A stretch of DNA of 64,000 bases from Actinomycetes bacterium (GCA_021785695.1 JAJYEQ010000001.1:159331-223330), one strand, 5' to 3'. Counted from the stretch's first letter, positions 7,524-16,831 are shown. The notes: generated from the sequence alone by a model not told the origin. Numbers and translations: made by a program.

Positions 7524-9449
7524 CTACCAGATGGTGACGCGCTGCTCGGGCGCCAGGTACATGGCGTCGCCCGGGGCGGCCCCGAAGGCCTGGTAGAAGA
7601 CCTCCAGGTTGCGGGCCACCTGGTTGCAGCGGAACTCGGGCGGGCTGTGGGGATCGATGGCCAGCAGCCGCTCGGTCTCCTCGGGTCGCGACAGGGAGCG
7701 CCAGGCGCGCGCCCAGGCGATGAGGAACCGCTCGGCCCCCGAGCGCCCCTCGATTTCCGGGTCGGCGGCTCCCGCGAGCGACACCTGGTAGGCCTGCCAG
7801 GCGATGCCCAGGCCCCCGAGGTCCCCGATGTTCTCCCCGATGGTCAAGGCGCCGTTGACGTGGTTGACCGACCCCTCGGGCACCAGCGCGTCGTACTGGC
7901 CGATCAGGGCGGTGGTGCGCTCCTCGAAGGCCGCCCGGTCGGCGGCCTCCCACCAGTCGGCCAGGCGCCCCGCGCCGTCGTAGCGCGAACCCTGGTCGTC
8001 GAAGCCGTGGCCGATCTCGTGGCCGATCACGGCGCCGATGGCCCCGTAGTTGGCCGCGTCGTCGCCGTGCTGGTCGAAGAAGGGCGGCTGCAAGATGGCG
8101 GCCGGGAAGACGATCTCGTTCATCCCGGGGTTGTAGTAGGCGTTGACCGTCTGGGGCAGCATGAACCACTCGTCGCGGTCGACGGGCTGGCCGATCTTGC
8201 CCAGCTGGCGGGCCACCTCGAAGGCGGTGGCGCGCCGGACGTTGCCGATCAGGTCCCCGGCGTCAATGGCGACGCTGGCGTAGTCGCGCCAGCGCACCGG
8301 GTAGCCGATCTTCGGGTTGAAGGTGGCCAGCTTGGCCAGGGCCCGCTGGCGCGTGGCCGGGCTCATCCAGGCCAGCTCGGCGATCGAGCGGCGGTAGGCC
8401 TCCAGCAGGTTGGCGACCAGCCCGTCCATGCGGGCCTTGGCCGCGGGAGCGAAGTGGCGCTCCACGTAGAGCCGGCCGAGCGCCTCGCCGAGGGTCCCCT
8501 CGACCAGGGCCACGCCACGCTTCCAGCGGGCCCGCTGCTCGGGCTGGCCGGTCAGGGTGCGCCCGTAGAAGTCGAAGTGGGCCTCGACGAAGGCCGCCGA
8601 CAGGTAGGGCGAGGCCGCCCGCACGACCCGCCAGGCCAGCCAGTCGCGCCAGGCCGCCAGGCGGTCCTCGACCAGCTGGGCCGCCAGGGTCTCGGCGAAG
8701 CTCGGCTGGCGCACCACCACCTCGTCGAAGGCGGCCGCGGGTGCGCCGAGGGCCTGGCGCCAGGTGGCCAGGTGCGGGCCGACGACGCCCGCCAGGGCGT
8801 CAAAGGACATCAGGTTGTAGGTCTTGACCGCGTCGCGCGAGGCCACCTGGTCCCAGTGGCCCGCCGCCAGGGCCGTCTCGAGCTCCAGGACGCGCGCCGC
8901 GCGCGCGTCGACCTCGTCGAGGCCGGCCAGGGCCAGCGAGCGGGCCACGTGGGCCACGAAGGCCTGGCGCACGCTGGCGAAGTGCTCCTCGCGGTAGTAG
9001 CTCTCGTCGGGCAGCGAGATGCCCCCCTGCTCGAGCAGCACGCGGTAGCGCTCGGAGTCGCCGGGGTCCTGGTCGACGTAGGTGGCGTAGAAGCCGCCGA
9101 CCTCGTTGCGCTCGAGGCGCCCGAGCAGGGCCACCAACTCGTCGAGGGAGGAGACCGCCGCGACCTCGGCCAGCGGGGCCGCGATCGGGGTCGCGCCCAG
9201 GGCCTCGACGCGCTCCTCGTCCAGGAAGCTCGCGTAGAGGTCGCCGATCTGGCGCGCCTCGGTGCCCGGCGCGGCCTCCCGGCACTCCTCGAGGATCGCG
9301 CGCGCGGCGATCTCGGCGGCGTCGGCCAGCTCGTGGAAGGACCCGTAGCGCGAGCGGTCGGCCGGGATGGAGGTCTCGGCCAGCCACGCCGCGTTCACGT
9401 GGCGGAACAGGTCGTCTTGGGGGCGCAGGGGAGCAGTCGGTTCAGTCAT
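7524..9449 (-). CDS. M13 family zinc metallopeptidase (PepO/neprilysin-like)
   Basis: 641-residue endopeptidase. The zinc motif HEIGH is at residues 477-481 with the third ligand in GENIGDLGG (Glu539), and NAYYNPGMNEIVFPA is the conserved substrate-binding strand; the C-terminus ends with VTIW, as in the family (CxxW normally, here without the Cys). No signal peptide or membrane segment is visible, so the protein is predicted to be cytosolic, as for bacterial PepO types. The ATG at 9449 is favoured over an upstream frame start because a -10 box TAGGCT (9457-9462) lies seven bases before it. It stands alone between rplM and a permease. Confidence 0.93.
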   Translation of the reverse strand: MTEPTAPLRPQDDLFRHVNAAWLAETSIPADRSRYGSFHELADAAEIAARAILEECREAAPGTEARQIGDLYASFLDEERVEALGATPIAAPLAEVAAVSSLDELVALLGRLERNEVGGFYATYVDQDPGDSERYRVLLEQGGISLPDESYYREEHFASVRQAFVAHVARSLALAGLDEVDARAARVLELETALAAGHWDQVASRDAVKTYNLMSFDALAGVVGPHLATWRQALGAPAAAFDEVVVRQPSFAETLAAQLVEDRLAAWRDWLAWRVVRAASPYLSAAFVEAHFDFYGRTLTGQPEQRARWKRGVALVEGTLGEALGRLYVERHFAPAAKARMDGLVANLLEAYRRSIAELAWMSPATRQRALAKLATFNPKIGYPVRWRDYASVAIDAGDLIGNVRRATAFEVARQLGKIGQPVDRDEWFMLPQTVNAYYNPGMNEIVFPAAILQPPFFDQHGDDAANYGAIGAVIGHEIGHGFDDQGSRYDGAGRLADWWEAADRAAFEERTTALIGQYDALVPEGSVNHVNGALTIGENIGDLGGLGIAWQAYQVSLAGAADPEIEGRSGAERFLIAWARAWRSLSRPEETERLLAIDPHSPPEFRCNQVARNLEVFYQAFGAAPGDAMYLAPEQRVTIW

Positions 9450-9456
9450 CTCCGCG

Positions 9457-9462
9457 AGCCTA
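9457..9462 (-). promoter_or_regulatory. Putative -10 box of the M13 peptidase gene
   Basis: TAGGCT on the minus strand, seven bases before the ATG. The gap contains GGAG touching the ATG, too close for normal SD use, so a leaderless mRNA is possible. Confidence 0.4.
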
Positions 9463-9503
9463 TCGACCAGCACCCGTCGCGACCCGGGCGCCGGCGCGGC
9501 GTC

Positions 9504-11426
9504 CTAGTCGTCCGCGGAGGGATCTCCGAGCACCAGGCCCGACCCCGAGGCGGTGATCGCGCGGATCTCGTCGGTCTCGTAGCCGCTGGCGACGGCCCAG
9601 TAGTAGCAGACCAGGCCGATCACCAGCGCCCAGATCGTGTCGATGGGGAAGGTGAGGAGCTTCGGGACGTGCGCGGTGACGCCGAAGGCCCCGTAGTAGG
9701 AGAGCAGCACCTCGGCCAGGATGTAGGTGATCAGCCAGAGGGAGCGGACGATCAGGTGGCGGCCCTCGGTGCTGCCGAAGAGCCAGCACAGCCCGGTGAA
9801 GCCGTAGACGGCGACGGCGACCAGCGCGTACCACACGACGAAGGGAGCGTGCTGGGCCGGGTTGGTGGCAACAGCCGACGAGAGCACCCAGTGGCCCCAG
9901 TGCATCAGGAGGACCCAGGCCACCAGGAACACGGCCCCCACGGCGAGCGCCGCCCCGCGGTGCATGTAGCCCCGGGGCCCGGCGAAGAACCAGGTGTACA
10001 GCGGCAGGCCGATGAACAGCAGGGCCACCAGCTCGATGTCGGTGGTGAAGCCCGACCAGTAGACGATGGCGGTCGCGGCCAGGAACGCCAGCGGCGACCA
10101 CAGGGCGGCCCCGCCGAGCCGGAAGGGGCGCGCCAGGTCGGGGGCGGTACGGCGGAAGATCTGGAGGGAGACGCCGCCCATGATGTAGGTGAACACCGTC
10201 ATCGAGGTGATGATGCCGACCAGGGAGAACCAGCTCTTGTTGGGCGAGACGAAGGCCACGGCCACCAGGAACGACGCCAGCAGCGCCACCCAGGGGACCC
10301 GGGTACGCCGGCTGACGCGCGTCGCGGCCGACGGCACGTAGCCCGAGACTCCCATGCCGTAGATGGTGCGCCCCCCGGTGCCCAGGTAGATGTAGCCGGT
10401 GCCGATCGGGGAGACGAAGGCGTCGGCGATGAGCAGGTAGGACATCACCGACACCAGGAAGGCGACGCCCGAGGCCTTCATGATGGCGAAGAACGGGCTC
10501 GCGGTGACCAGCACGTGCGCGGCCGCCGTGGAGGGCGACCCCAGGGCCGCGTAGTCGTTGGTGGCGATCCCGAAGTAGTGCCAGACGATCCCCCCGGTGA
10601 AGGCGATCTGCAGCAGCGTGTAGATGACGATCCCGATCAGGACCGAGACCACGGTCGCGAAGGGGATGTCGCGCTGGGGGTTGCGCGCCTCGCCGCCGAA
10701 GTCCAGCGCCTGGCGGAACCCCAGGTAGGAGAAGATGATCCCAGCGCCCGGGATGATGTAGAAGACCTCGTGCCAGCCGGCGATCGCCTGGCCCCCGGGA
10801 GGCGAGAAGTTGCCCGAGTGGAACGACAGGAAGAAGATCAGGATGAAGGTCGCCACCGGCATCAGGATCTTCCAGACCATGACGGTGTTGTTCAGGCGGC
10901 CCAGGAACCGCGCCCCATAGAGGTTGATGAAGAAGAAGACCAGCAGCAAGAAGACCGTGAACAGCCAGCCCTCGGGGAAGTGGAGGATCGACGAGGTCGT
11001 CACCGGCGACTCCAGCAGGTGCCAGCTGGCGGGCGCTTGGGGCCCGATGTACTGCACGGTGGCGATGGCCTCGATGGCCGGCACCGAGGCGCTAGCCAGC
11101 AGGTAGGCCCAGCCCAGGATGAACCCGGTGTAGCCCCCGTGGGTCAGGTGGGGGTAGCGCACGATGGCCCCCGAGCGCGGCAGCATGGTCGCCACCTCGG
11201 CGTAGGCCACCGCGATCAGCAGCACCAGCACGCCCCCGACGATCCACGAGACGTAGGACGCCGGCCCGGCCAGGGTGTCGGCCGTCATGGCCGAGAACAG
11301 CCACCCCGAGCCGATGATGGCCCCCAGGGACAGCATCAGCAGCTGGCTGCGCGACAGGACCCGGCGCAGCCGGCGGTCGCTGGCCTCGTGGTCGGAACCG
11401 CTCGCGGCACTGGTCGTCGTGGCCAT
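9504..11426 (-). CDS. APC superfamily amino-acid permease
   Basis: 640-residue integral membrane transporter. After a basic N-terminal tail it has the APC opening LSLGAIIGSGWLFSA (helix 1) with the GxG unwound segment, and FSYLGFRQALDFGGEARNP, the conserved loop of amino acid/polyamine permeases. I count at least twelve hydrophobic segments, with extra ones in the last 150 residues, longer than the usual 450-500 residues. The substrate cannot be assigned. The ATG at 11426 is preceded by a purine-rich GGGGGAGGGGGGG stretch. The gene is monocistronic, 54 bases upstream of the peptidase gene. Confidence 0.85.
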   Translation of the reverse strand: MATTTSAASGSDHEASDRRLRRVLSRSQLLMLSLGAIIGSGWLFSAMTADTLAGPASYVSWIVGGVLVLLIAVAYAEVATMLPRSGAIVRYPHLTHGGYTGFILGWAYLLASASVPAIEAIATVQYIGPQAPASWHLLESPVTTSSILHFPEGWLFTVFLLLVFFFINLYGARFLGRLNNTVMVWKILMPVATFILIFFLSFHSGNFSPPGGQAIAGWHEVFYIIPGAGIIFSYLGFRQALDFGGEARNPQRDIPFATVVSVLIGIVIYTLLQIAFTGGIVWHYFGIATNDYAALGSPSTAAAHVLVTASPFFAIMKASGVAFLVSVMSYLLIADAFVSPIGTGYIYLGTGGRTIYGMGVSGYVPSAATRVSRRTRVPWVALLASFLVAVAFVSPNKSWFSLVGIITSMTVFTYIMGGVSLQIFRRTAPDLARPFRLGGAALWSPLAFLAATAIVYWSGFTTDIELVALLFIGLPLYTWFFAGPRGYMHRGAALAVGAVFLVAWVLLMHWGHWVLSSAVATNPAQHAPFVVWYALVAVAVYGFTGLCWLFGSTEGRHLIVRSLWLITYILAEVLLSYYGAFGVTAHVPKLLTFPIDTIWALVIGLVCYYWAVASGYETDEIRAITASGSGLVLGDPSADD

Positions 11427-12025
11427 TGGACCCCCCCCTCCCCCGGCGCGCCCCCGAGCTCTCGTAAAGCTTGGCCTCGAGGCTAGGGCGCGCCGTCCAT
11501 GATCACGTCGTCACCCTGCCTCGGCGCCTTGACGTGATGCGCATTCTAGAGTGGGGGCTGGCGCCGCACACCGTGCACGCACGCACGGCCACATGCAGCA
11601 GGTCGGCCATTCAGCAACCACAACGCCCGTCACATCGGCTGCCGCCAGTGGTGGCGGGAGGGGCAGCGACCTTTGGGTCCGCCCCTGTCGCTGCGTTTGC
11701 CACCCGGCGACTCTGCGCAGGACAGCGCTCGACCTCGGCAGTCCGGTTGTTCTCGATCGCCAGGCGCAAACTCTCCCCGCCTGATCCCTCGCCCCACGTT
11801 GACCTTCAGCGAGCAGGAACACCAGCAAATGTGCGCCTTACGGTCGACATCCGCCCCAGTGGTGGCACCTGTCGTGCCCGAAACCTCGCTGGCGGCTACG
11901 TACATTGACCAGTCACTAACTGCGCGGACTGGAGCCGCCGTTATCCCTCGTGCCGGCCACCGCACCACCGCCAGCCACCCGCCTCGACCGCATCGTGGCG
12001 GGTGGCTGGCTGGCTGTCAGGCCTA
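11427..12025 (-). other. 599-base gene-free stretch between the secreted protein gene and the permease
   Basis: Several open frames cross this region on both strands (up to about 145 codons), but none shows a recognisable domain, a ribosome binding site or a typical codon pattern, so I call none. It holds the terminator hairpin of the upstream secreted-protein gene (11970-12010), a minus-strand TAGAAT -10-like element (11544-11549) that might serve the permease, and an 8-bp inverted repeat ATCACGTC / GACGTGAT (11502-11509 and 11531-11538) that could be an operator. Base composition is visibly less GC-rich than its surroundings. Confidence 0.5.
11970..12010 (-). terminator. Perfect 14-bp hairpin after the secreted-protein gene
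   Basis: Arms GCCAGCCACCCGCC (11970-11983) and GGCGGGTGGCTGGC (11997-12010), 13-base loop, 15 bases downstream of the stop codon at 12026. No T-tract follows, so it fits the U-less stem terminators common in GC-rich actinomycetes. Confidence 0.7.
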
Positions 12026-12763
12026 CTAATCGGTGAAGCTGTTCAGAGTGAAGGTTCCCGAGCCGTTGGTGGACGTCACGCCATTCTCAAAGAACGAGCC
12101 GCCCCCGAACGAGAGGCCCACCGAGGACACGTGGGACACCGCATTGAGGAAACTGGTCTGCAGGTCGGCGCTCCCATTGGCTAACTTCCCATTCCAGTCA
12201 CTCCAGTTGGCCAAGGTGCCGAGATTCACGGAAAGGGTCAGGACCCCGGTGTTGGTGCATAACGTCACTGCATTGCTGCCGGTCGACCACCACGAGTGCG
12301 AGTAGTAGGCCGACGGCGTCGAGCCGAATGCCGGGTTCCCCGACGTGCCGAGTGGCCCGGGCGCCGGGAAACTGGGACCCGACATCGCAGACGACGAGAA
12401 GTAGAATCGCACCTTGGTTGAAGTGCACGACTTTGTCGCTGTCGTCGCTTCACCGATGTACTCCAACACTGCGTTGTTGAGCCCCGAGATGGTGAAGCTG
12501 GCGTCCAGGGTCTTTCCCGTGAGGTCCCCGGTCAGGCCAGGACTGGTCGTCGACAGCAGCGCCACGTAGCCCGGGGAGAAGTCAAAACTCGCCGTGCCAC
12601 TCGCGACCGTGCCGGCAGGGATAGGTCCGCCGAGGCTGTACTGGCCCCAGTAGTAGGCGCTCCAGTTCATCGGCGGGGCCGACCCCGCGGGGACCGAGAC
12701 CATACCTGAAATGGTCAGTGATCCAATGGCGACCGCCATCCACCACGCTCGCCTCAACTTCAT
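12026..12763 (-). CDS. Secreted protein of unknown function
   Basis: 245 residues. The N-terminus MKLRRAWWMAVAIGSLTIS followed by GMVSVPAGSA is a clear signal peptide with probable cleavage after GSA near residue 29. The mature part is rich in Ser, Thr, Gly, Asn and aromatic residues, with short strand-like segments and little charge, suggesting an extracellular beta-rich fold. Cys residues occur near the middle and second half and could form a disulfide. I do not recognise a family. The start is the ATG at 12763, six bases after a GGGGGGG purine run, rather than the TTG two codons upstream. Codon usage is visibly less GC-biased than in neighbouring genes, hinting at transfer or relaxed expression. 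A terminator hairpin follows. Confidence 0.8.
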   Translation of the reverse strand: MKLRRAWWMAVAIGSLTISGMVSVPAGSAPPMNWSAYYWGQYSLGGPIPAGTVASGTASFDFSPGYVALLSTTSPGLTGDLTGKTLDASFTISGLNNAVLEYIGEATTATKSCTSTKVRFYFSSSAMSGPSFPAPGPLGTSGNPAFGSTPSAYYSHSWWSTGSNAVTLCTNTGVLTLSVNLGTLANWSDWNGKLANGSADLQTSFLNAVSHVSSVGLSFGGGSFFENGVTSTNGSGTFTLNSFTD

Positions 12764-12791
12764 AAGCAACCCCCCCGTTGACTTTTCCCGA

Positions 12792-12797
12792 ACCGTA
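12792..12797 (-). promoter_or_regulatory. Candidate -10 box for the secreted-protein gene
   Basis: TACGGT on the minus strand, 28 bases before the ATG, with TGGACG 17 bases further upstream as a weak -35. This would give a short 5' UTR holding the G-rich ribosome binding site. Confidence 0.35.
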
Positions 12798-12880
12798 CAC
12801 CAGCCCTCCAGCGACGTCCAGAGGTGTGCACCGCTTCACAAGTCTCCAGCCGCCGCCATCGGCACCGGATCGGCGCGACG

Positions 12881-13711
12881 CTAGGGGGAGAGCCCGACCT
12901 CGCGTGATGCTCCCGACGCACCGCCGTGCTCCTCGTCATACCCGACGGCCAGCAGGCTGAGCCCCCCCGGGGGGGCCAGGGCCGGCAGGCCGTCGCGCGC
13001 CGGCGCTCCCAGGCGTGCGGCCAGATCCTCGGCGCTGCGGCGGTGCCGCCCGACCTCGACGAGGAAGGCGCTCAGAGTGCGCACCTGGTGGTGGCAGAAG
13101 GCGTTGGCCACGATGTCGAAGAGCAGGTAGCGGTCCGCCCCCAGGGCCAGGTCGTCGCCCCCCGCGCGCCAGCGCGCCGCCACGACGCGGCGCACCAGGG
13201 GATCGGCCGCGCTCTTGTCGGGCGGGCGCCGGCAGAACGCGCGAAAGTCGTGCTCGCCCAGCAGCACCGCGGCCGCCTGGTCCATGGCCGCCAGGTCCAG
13301 CGGCCCGGGCACCACCCAGGCGTGCGCGCTCACCAGGCTGGTGGCCGGCCCCTCGACGACGCGGTAGCGATAGGCGCGCCACAGCGCGTCACGGCGCGCG
13401 TCGAAACCCTCGAGGATCCGGGCCTGGCGCACCACGAGATCCGGGCGCACCAGGGCGTTCAGGTGCCCGACGAGCACGTCGGGCCCCAGGTCGCCGGGCA
13501 GGTCCGTCGAGACCACCTGGCCCAGCGCGTGCACCCCGGTGTCGGTGCGGCCCGCGCCGATCAGGTAGGGCGGGGCCTCCTGGCGCGCCACGCGCGCCAG
13601 GGCCTCCCCGAGCACGCCGACCACCGTGCGGCGCCCGGGCTGGGGCGCGAAGCCCGAGAAGCCGGCTCCGTCGTAGGCGATGTCCAGGCGCCACCGGCGG
13701 GTGGCCGCCAT
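12881..13711 (-). CDS. truA: tRNA pseudouridine(38-40) synthase TruA
   Basis: 276 residues. The catalytic motif GRTDTGVHA carries Asp57, and the N-terminal YDGAGFSGFAPQP is typical of TruA. FRAFC and the C-terminal HHQVR segment complete the family pattern. The ATG start at 13711 lies four bases after the rplQ stop, so it is the last gene of the alpha operon, as in many bacteria. Confidence 0.95.
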   Translation of the reverse strand: MAATRRWRLDIAYDGAGFSGFAPQPGRRTVVGVLGEALARVARQEAPPYLIGAGRTDTGVHALGQVVSTDLPGDLGPDVLVGHLNALVRPDLVVRQARILEGFDARRDALWRAYRYRVVEGPATSLVSAHAWVVPGPLDLAAMDQAAAVLLGEHDFRAFCRRPPDKSAADPLVRRVVAARWRAGGDDLALGADRYLLFDIVANAFCHHQVRTLSAFLVEVGRHRRSAEDLAARLGAPARDGLPALAPPGGLSLLAVGYDEEHGGASGASREVGLSP

Positions 13712-13715
13712 GGGC

Positions 13716-14078
13716 TCAGACGAACTCGATGCGCGCCATCGGGGCGTTGTCGCCCAGACGGGGCCCGAGCTTGAGGATGCGGGTGTAGCCGCCGGGCCGG
13801 TCCGCGTAGCGCGGGGCGATCTCGTCGAAGAGCTTCTTGGCCATGTCCTTGTCGCGGATCAGCGCCACCACGCGCCGGTGCGCCGCCACCGATCCCTCGG
13901 GGGCGTTCTTGGCGGTGGTGACCACCTTCTCGACGACCGGGCGCAGGGCCTTGGCCTTGGCCTCGGTGGTGACGATCGACTCGGCGGCGATCATCGAGGC
14001 CACCAGGTTGGCGAACATGGCCTTCTGGTGGGCGGCGTCTCCGCCGAAGCGGCGGCCGCGCTTGGGGGTGGCGCGCAT
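13716..14078 (-). CDS. rplQ: 50S ribosomal protein L17
   Basis: 120-residue bL17. HQKAMFANLVASMI and the following TTEAKAKALRPVVEK segment are diagnostic; the C-terminus GGYTRILKLGPRLGDNAPMARIEFV is conserved. One base separates it from rpoA, the standard gene order. Confidence 0.96.
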   Translation of the reverse strand: MRATPKRGRRFGGDAAHQKAMFANLVASMIAAESIVTTEAKAKALRPVVEKVVTTAKNAPEGSVAAHRRVVALIRDKDMAKKLFDEIAPRYADRPGGYTRILKLGPRLGDNAPMARIEFV

Positions 14079-14079
14079 G

Positions 14080-15021
14080 TCAGTCCTCCACTCGCAGGAC
14101 CAGCCCGCGCTCGCCCAGCCGCTCGACGACGTCGCGCAGCGAGGTGGCGCCGAAGTTGGTGATCGAGGTCAGGTCCCGCTCGGTGGCGTTGACCAGCTGG
14201 GCCACGGTGTTGATGCCGGCCCGCTTGAGGCAGTTGCGCGAGCGCTCGGTCAGGCCGAGCTCCTCGATGCGCACGTCCAGCTCGCTGGCGGCGGCCTGGG
14301 CCGAGCCCACGTCGCCGAGCTCCAGGGCGGGAGCCGCCTCGTCGAAGCTGGCGATCAGCTCGACCAGAGAGCCCAGCGTCTTGGCCGCCGAGGCCAGAGC
14401 CTCCGACGGGCTGATCGAGCCGTCGGTCTCCACCTCCAGGACCAGGCGGTCGAAGTCCTTGGACTGGTCGGCGCGCACCGGGTCGACGTGGAAGCTCACG
14501 CGGCGCACCGGCGAGAAGATCGCGTCCAGCGGGATGACCCCGATCGCCGCGCCCGACTTGTTGAACTCGGCGCCCACGTAGCCCTTGCCGCGCTCAACGG
14601 TGAGCTCGAAGCCGAGCGCCGCCTTGGCGCTGGTCAGGTAGGCCAGGTGCAGGTCCCCGTTGAGAACCTCGACGTCGGCCGTCGTGGACAGGTCGGCGGC
14701 CAGGACCGGGCCCTCGCCGCGCTTGTCGAGGCGCAGCACGACAGGCTCGTCGCTGTGCACGCGCACCAGGAGGTCCTTCAGGTTCAGGCAGATGTCCTGG
14801 ACGTCCTCCTTGACGCCCTCGATCACGCCGAACTCGTGGAGCACGCTGTCGAACTTGACGCGCGTGGCCGCGGCGCCCGGGATCGACGAGAGCAGGGTGC
14901 GCCGCAGGGCGTTGCCCAGGGTGTGCCCGAAGCCGGGGTCCAGGGGCCCGATGGCGAAGGACTGGCGGTTGGCCTCCTCCTCGCCGAGGGCCTCGATGGT
15001 GGGTCGTTGGATGATGAGCAT
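14080..15021 (-). CDS. rpoA: DNA-directed RNA polymerase subunit alpha
   Basis: 313 residues. The N-terminal domain (about 1-225) has the dimerisation motif PGFGHTLGNALRRTLLSS. The C-terminal domain (about 245-313) contains the helix-hairpin-helix ERSRNCLKRAGINTVAQL used for promoter and activator contacts. Length is typical. It lies between rpsD and rplQ. Confidence 0.98.
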   Translation of the reverse strand: MLIIQRPTIEALGEEEANRQSFAIGPLDPGFGHTLGNALRRTLLSSIPGAAATRVKFDSVLHEFGVIEGVKEDVQDICLNLKDLLVRVHSDEPVVLRLDKRGEGPVLAADLSTTADVEVLNGDLHLAYLTSAKAALGFELTVERGKGYVGAEFNKSGAAIGVIPLDAIFSPVRRVSFHVDPVRADQSKDFDRLVLEVETDGSISPSEALASAAKTLGSLVELIASFDEAAPALELGDVGSAQAAASELDVRIEELGLTERSRNCLKRAGINTVAQLVNATERDLTSITNFGATSLRDVVERLGERGLVLRVED

Positions 15022-15039
15022 GGAAACCTCGCTGCCGGC

Positions 15040-15684
15040 TTACTTGGAGTAGAGCTCGACGATGAGCTGCTCGCGGATCGACTCGTCGATCTGCTCGCGC
15101 TGGGGGACGATGCGGATGGTCACCGCGAAGCCGTCCTCGCTGGTCTCGAGCCACCCGGGGACCGAGCGGTCGAGGACGTCGCGATTGCGCCGCACGTTGA
15201 AGTTGTCGCGCGTGGCGCCCTTGAGGCTCACGGCGTCGCCCGGGCGCACCCGGAAGCTCGGGATGGTGACGCGCTTGCCGTTGACGGTCACGTGGCCGTG
15301 GCGCACCAGCTGGCGGGCCTGGGCGCGCGAGGCACCCCACCCGGAGCGGTAGGTCACGTTGTCCAGGCGCAGTTCCAGGAACTGCAGCAGGTTGGTGCCG
15401 GTGACGCCGGGTCGGCGGTTGGCCTCCTCGTAGAGGTTGCGGAACTGCTTCTCGAGCAGGCCGTAGGTGCGCCGGGCCTTCTGCTTCTCGCGCAGCTGGA
15501 CCAGGTACTCGGAGCCCTGGCGCTGGCGGTCGCGGCCGTGCATCCCGGGCGGGTAGGCGCGCGCCTGGCGGTCGGAGTTCTCCGAGACCGGGCACTTGAG
15601 CGACAGGCAGCGCTCGCCCTTCAAAAAGAGCTTGGTCCGCTCGCGGCGGCACAGGCGGCAGACGGGTCCGGTGTAGCGAGCCAT
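15040..15684 (-). CDS. rpsD: 30S ribosomal protein S4, zinc-binding form
   Basis: 214 residues. Cysteines at 9, 12, 26 and 31 form the zinc site of the C+ form. GMHGRDRQ and the S4 RNA-binding domain (RLDNVTYRSGW, HGHVTVNGKRVTIPS) are clear. S4 is the usual translational autoregulator of the alpha operon in some bacteria; no regulatory element is visible here. Confidence 0.97.
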   Translation of the reverse strand: MARYTGPVCRLCRRERTKLFLKGERCLSLKCPVSENSDRQARAYPPGMHGRDRQRQGSEYLVQLREKQKARRTYGLLEKQFRNLYEEANRRPGVTGTNLLQFLELRLDNVTYRSGWGASRAQARQLVRHGHVTVNGKRVTIPSFRVRPGDAVSLKGATRDNFNVRRNRDVLDRSVPGWLETSEDGFAVTIRIVPQREQIDESIREQLIVELYSK

Positions 15685-15688
15685 GTCC

Positions 15689-16090
15689 CTACCCCCGCCG
15701 ACGCTTCTTGGGCCGGCAGCCGTTGTGGGGCAGCGGCGTCACGTCCTTGATGGCCACGACCTCGATGCCGGCCGCGGCGATCGAGCGGATGGCGGTCTCG
15801 CGACCCGAGCCCGGGCCGCGCACCAGCACGTCGACCTTCTTGACCCCGTGCTCCATGGCCGCGCGGGCGCACTTCTCGGCGGCCAGCTGGGCGGCGAAGG
15901 GCGTCGACTTGCGCGACCCCTTGAAGCCGACGTTGCCCGACGAGGCCCACGACAGCACGTTGCCCTCGGGGTCGGTGATCGAGACGATCGTGTTGTTGAA
16001 TGAGCTCTTGATGTGGGCCACGCCGAAGGCCACGTTCTTGCGATCGCGGCGGCGCGTCTTGCGCGCGGCGGAGGCAGTGGGCTTGGCCAT
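15689..16090 (-). CDS. rpsK: 30S ribosomal protein S11
   Basis: 133-residue uS11. [19 protein letters not shown] and [13 protein letters not shown] are family signatures, and the C-terminus [12 protein letters not shown] is conserved. The ATG shares one base with the rpsM stop. Confidence 0.97.
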   Translation of the reverse strand: MAKPTASAARKTRRRDRKNVAFGVAHIKSSFNNTIVSITDPEGNVLSWASSGNVGFKGSRKSTPFAAQLAAEKCARAAMEHGVKKVDVLVRGPGSGRETAIRSIAAAGIEVVAIKDVTPLPHNGCRPKKRRRG

Positions 16091-16467
16091 TACTTGGTCA
16101 CCTTCTTCTTGCCGGCCACCGTGCGCTTGGGACCCTTGCGGGTGCGGGCGTTGGTGCGCGTGCGCTGGCCGTGCACCGGCAGGCCCTTGCGGTGCCGGAT
16201 CCCCTGCAGGGAGTTGATCTCCATCTTGCGCTTGATGTCCTGGGCGACGTCGCGGCGCAGGTCGCCCTCGACGGTCACGTTCTGGTCGATGTAGGTGCGC
16301 AGCTTGTTGACGTCACCGTCGGTGAGGTCACGCACCCGGATCGACTCGTCGACCCCGGTGGCGGCGCAGATCTGGGTGGCCGTGGTGGGGCCGATCCCGA
16401 AGATGTAGGTCAGGGCGATCACCGTGCGCTTCTCGCGCGGGATGTCGACACCGGCAATACGGGCCAT
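16090..16467 (-). CDS. rpsM: 30S ribosomal protein S13
   Basis: 125-residue uS13 starting [14 protein letters not shown], with [10 protein letters not shown] and the conserved [18 protein letters not shown]-binding segment. The ATG at 16467 is chosen over the longer frame because it opens the conserved domain. Confidence 0.97.
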   Translation of the reverse strand: MARIAGVDIPREKRTVIALTYIFGIGPTTATQICAATGVDESIRVRDLTDGDVNKLRTYIDQNVTVEGDLRRDVAQDIKRKMEINSLQGIRHRKGLPVHGQRTRTNARTRKGPKRTVAGKKKVTK

Positions 16468-16475
16468 TCTCTCTC

Positions 16476-16589
16476 CTAACCCTGGCGCTGCTTGTGCCGG
16501 GGGTTCTCGCAGATGACGCGGACGTGACCGCCCCGTCGGATCACCTTGCACTTCTCACACATCGTCTTGACGCTGGCGCGAACCTTCAT
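16476..16589 (-). CDS. rpmJ: 50S ribosomal protein L36
   Basis: 37-residue bL36 found by direct reading: [20 protein letters not shown], then a second half with [16 protein letters not shown]. It has the C-x-x-C, Cys and His zinc ligands of the C+ form. It lies between infA and rpsM, its conserved location. Confidence 0.95.
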   Translation of the reverse strand: MKVRASVKTMCEKCKVIRRGGHVRVICENPRHKQRQG

Positions 16590-16600
16590 GTCTGCTGACC

Positions 16601-16831
16601 TCACTTGTACCGATAGGTGATGCGCCCACGGGACATGTCGTAGGGGGTGATCTCGACCTGCACCTTGTCACCGGGCAGGATGCGGATCCGGTGCATGCGC
16701 ATCTTGCCCGAGGAGTGCGCGAGCACGGTGTGCCCGTTCTCCAGTTCTACGCGGAACATCGCGTTGGGCAGAGGCTCGACCACGGTCCCCTCGACGGTGA
16801 ACGCGTCCTCTTTCGGCTTGCTCAGGTCCAT
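16601..16831 (-). CDS. infA: Translation initiation factor IF-1
   Basis: Binds the ribosomal A site during initiation. The S1/OB-fold sequence includes [18 protein letters not shown] and [15 protein letters not shown] and ends GRITYRYK. I give the 76-residue form from the ATG at 16831. A GTG at 16858 would give 85 residues. The choice is uncertain because the good SD-like AGAAGGAG directly touches the ATG with no spacer, while the GTG has no SD. The gene starts the alpha operon and is separated from map by four plus-strand genes. Confidence 0.93.
   Translation of the reverse strand: MDLSKPKEDAFTVEGTVVEPLPNAMFRVELENGHTVLAHSSGKMRMHRIRILPGDKVQVEITPYDMSRGRITYRYK

Noticed and set aside
7455-11486. 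Very long plus-strand open frame of 1343 codons
   Set aside because: It is the antisense shadow of the M13 peptidase and permease genes. The translation is His/Gly/Arg/Gln/Asp-rich without domains, as expected from antisense frames in GC-rich DNA.
11471-12029. Open frames of up to about 145 codons in the gene-free stretch
   Set aside because: No recognisable domain, no SD and no leaderless -10 at the right distance. Frames occur on both strands at once.
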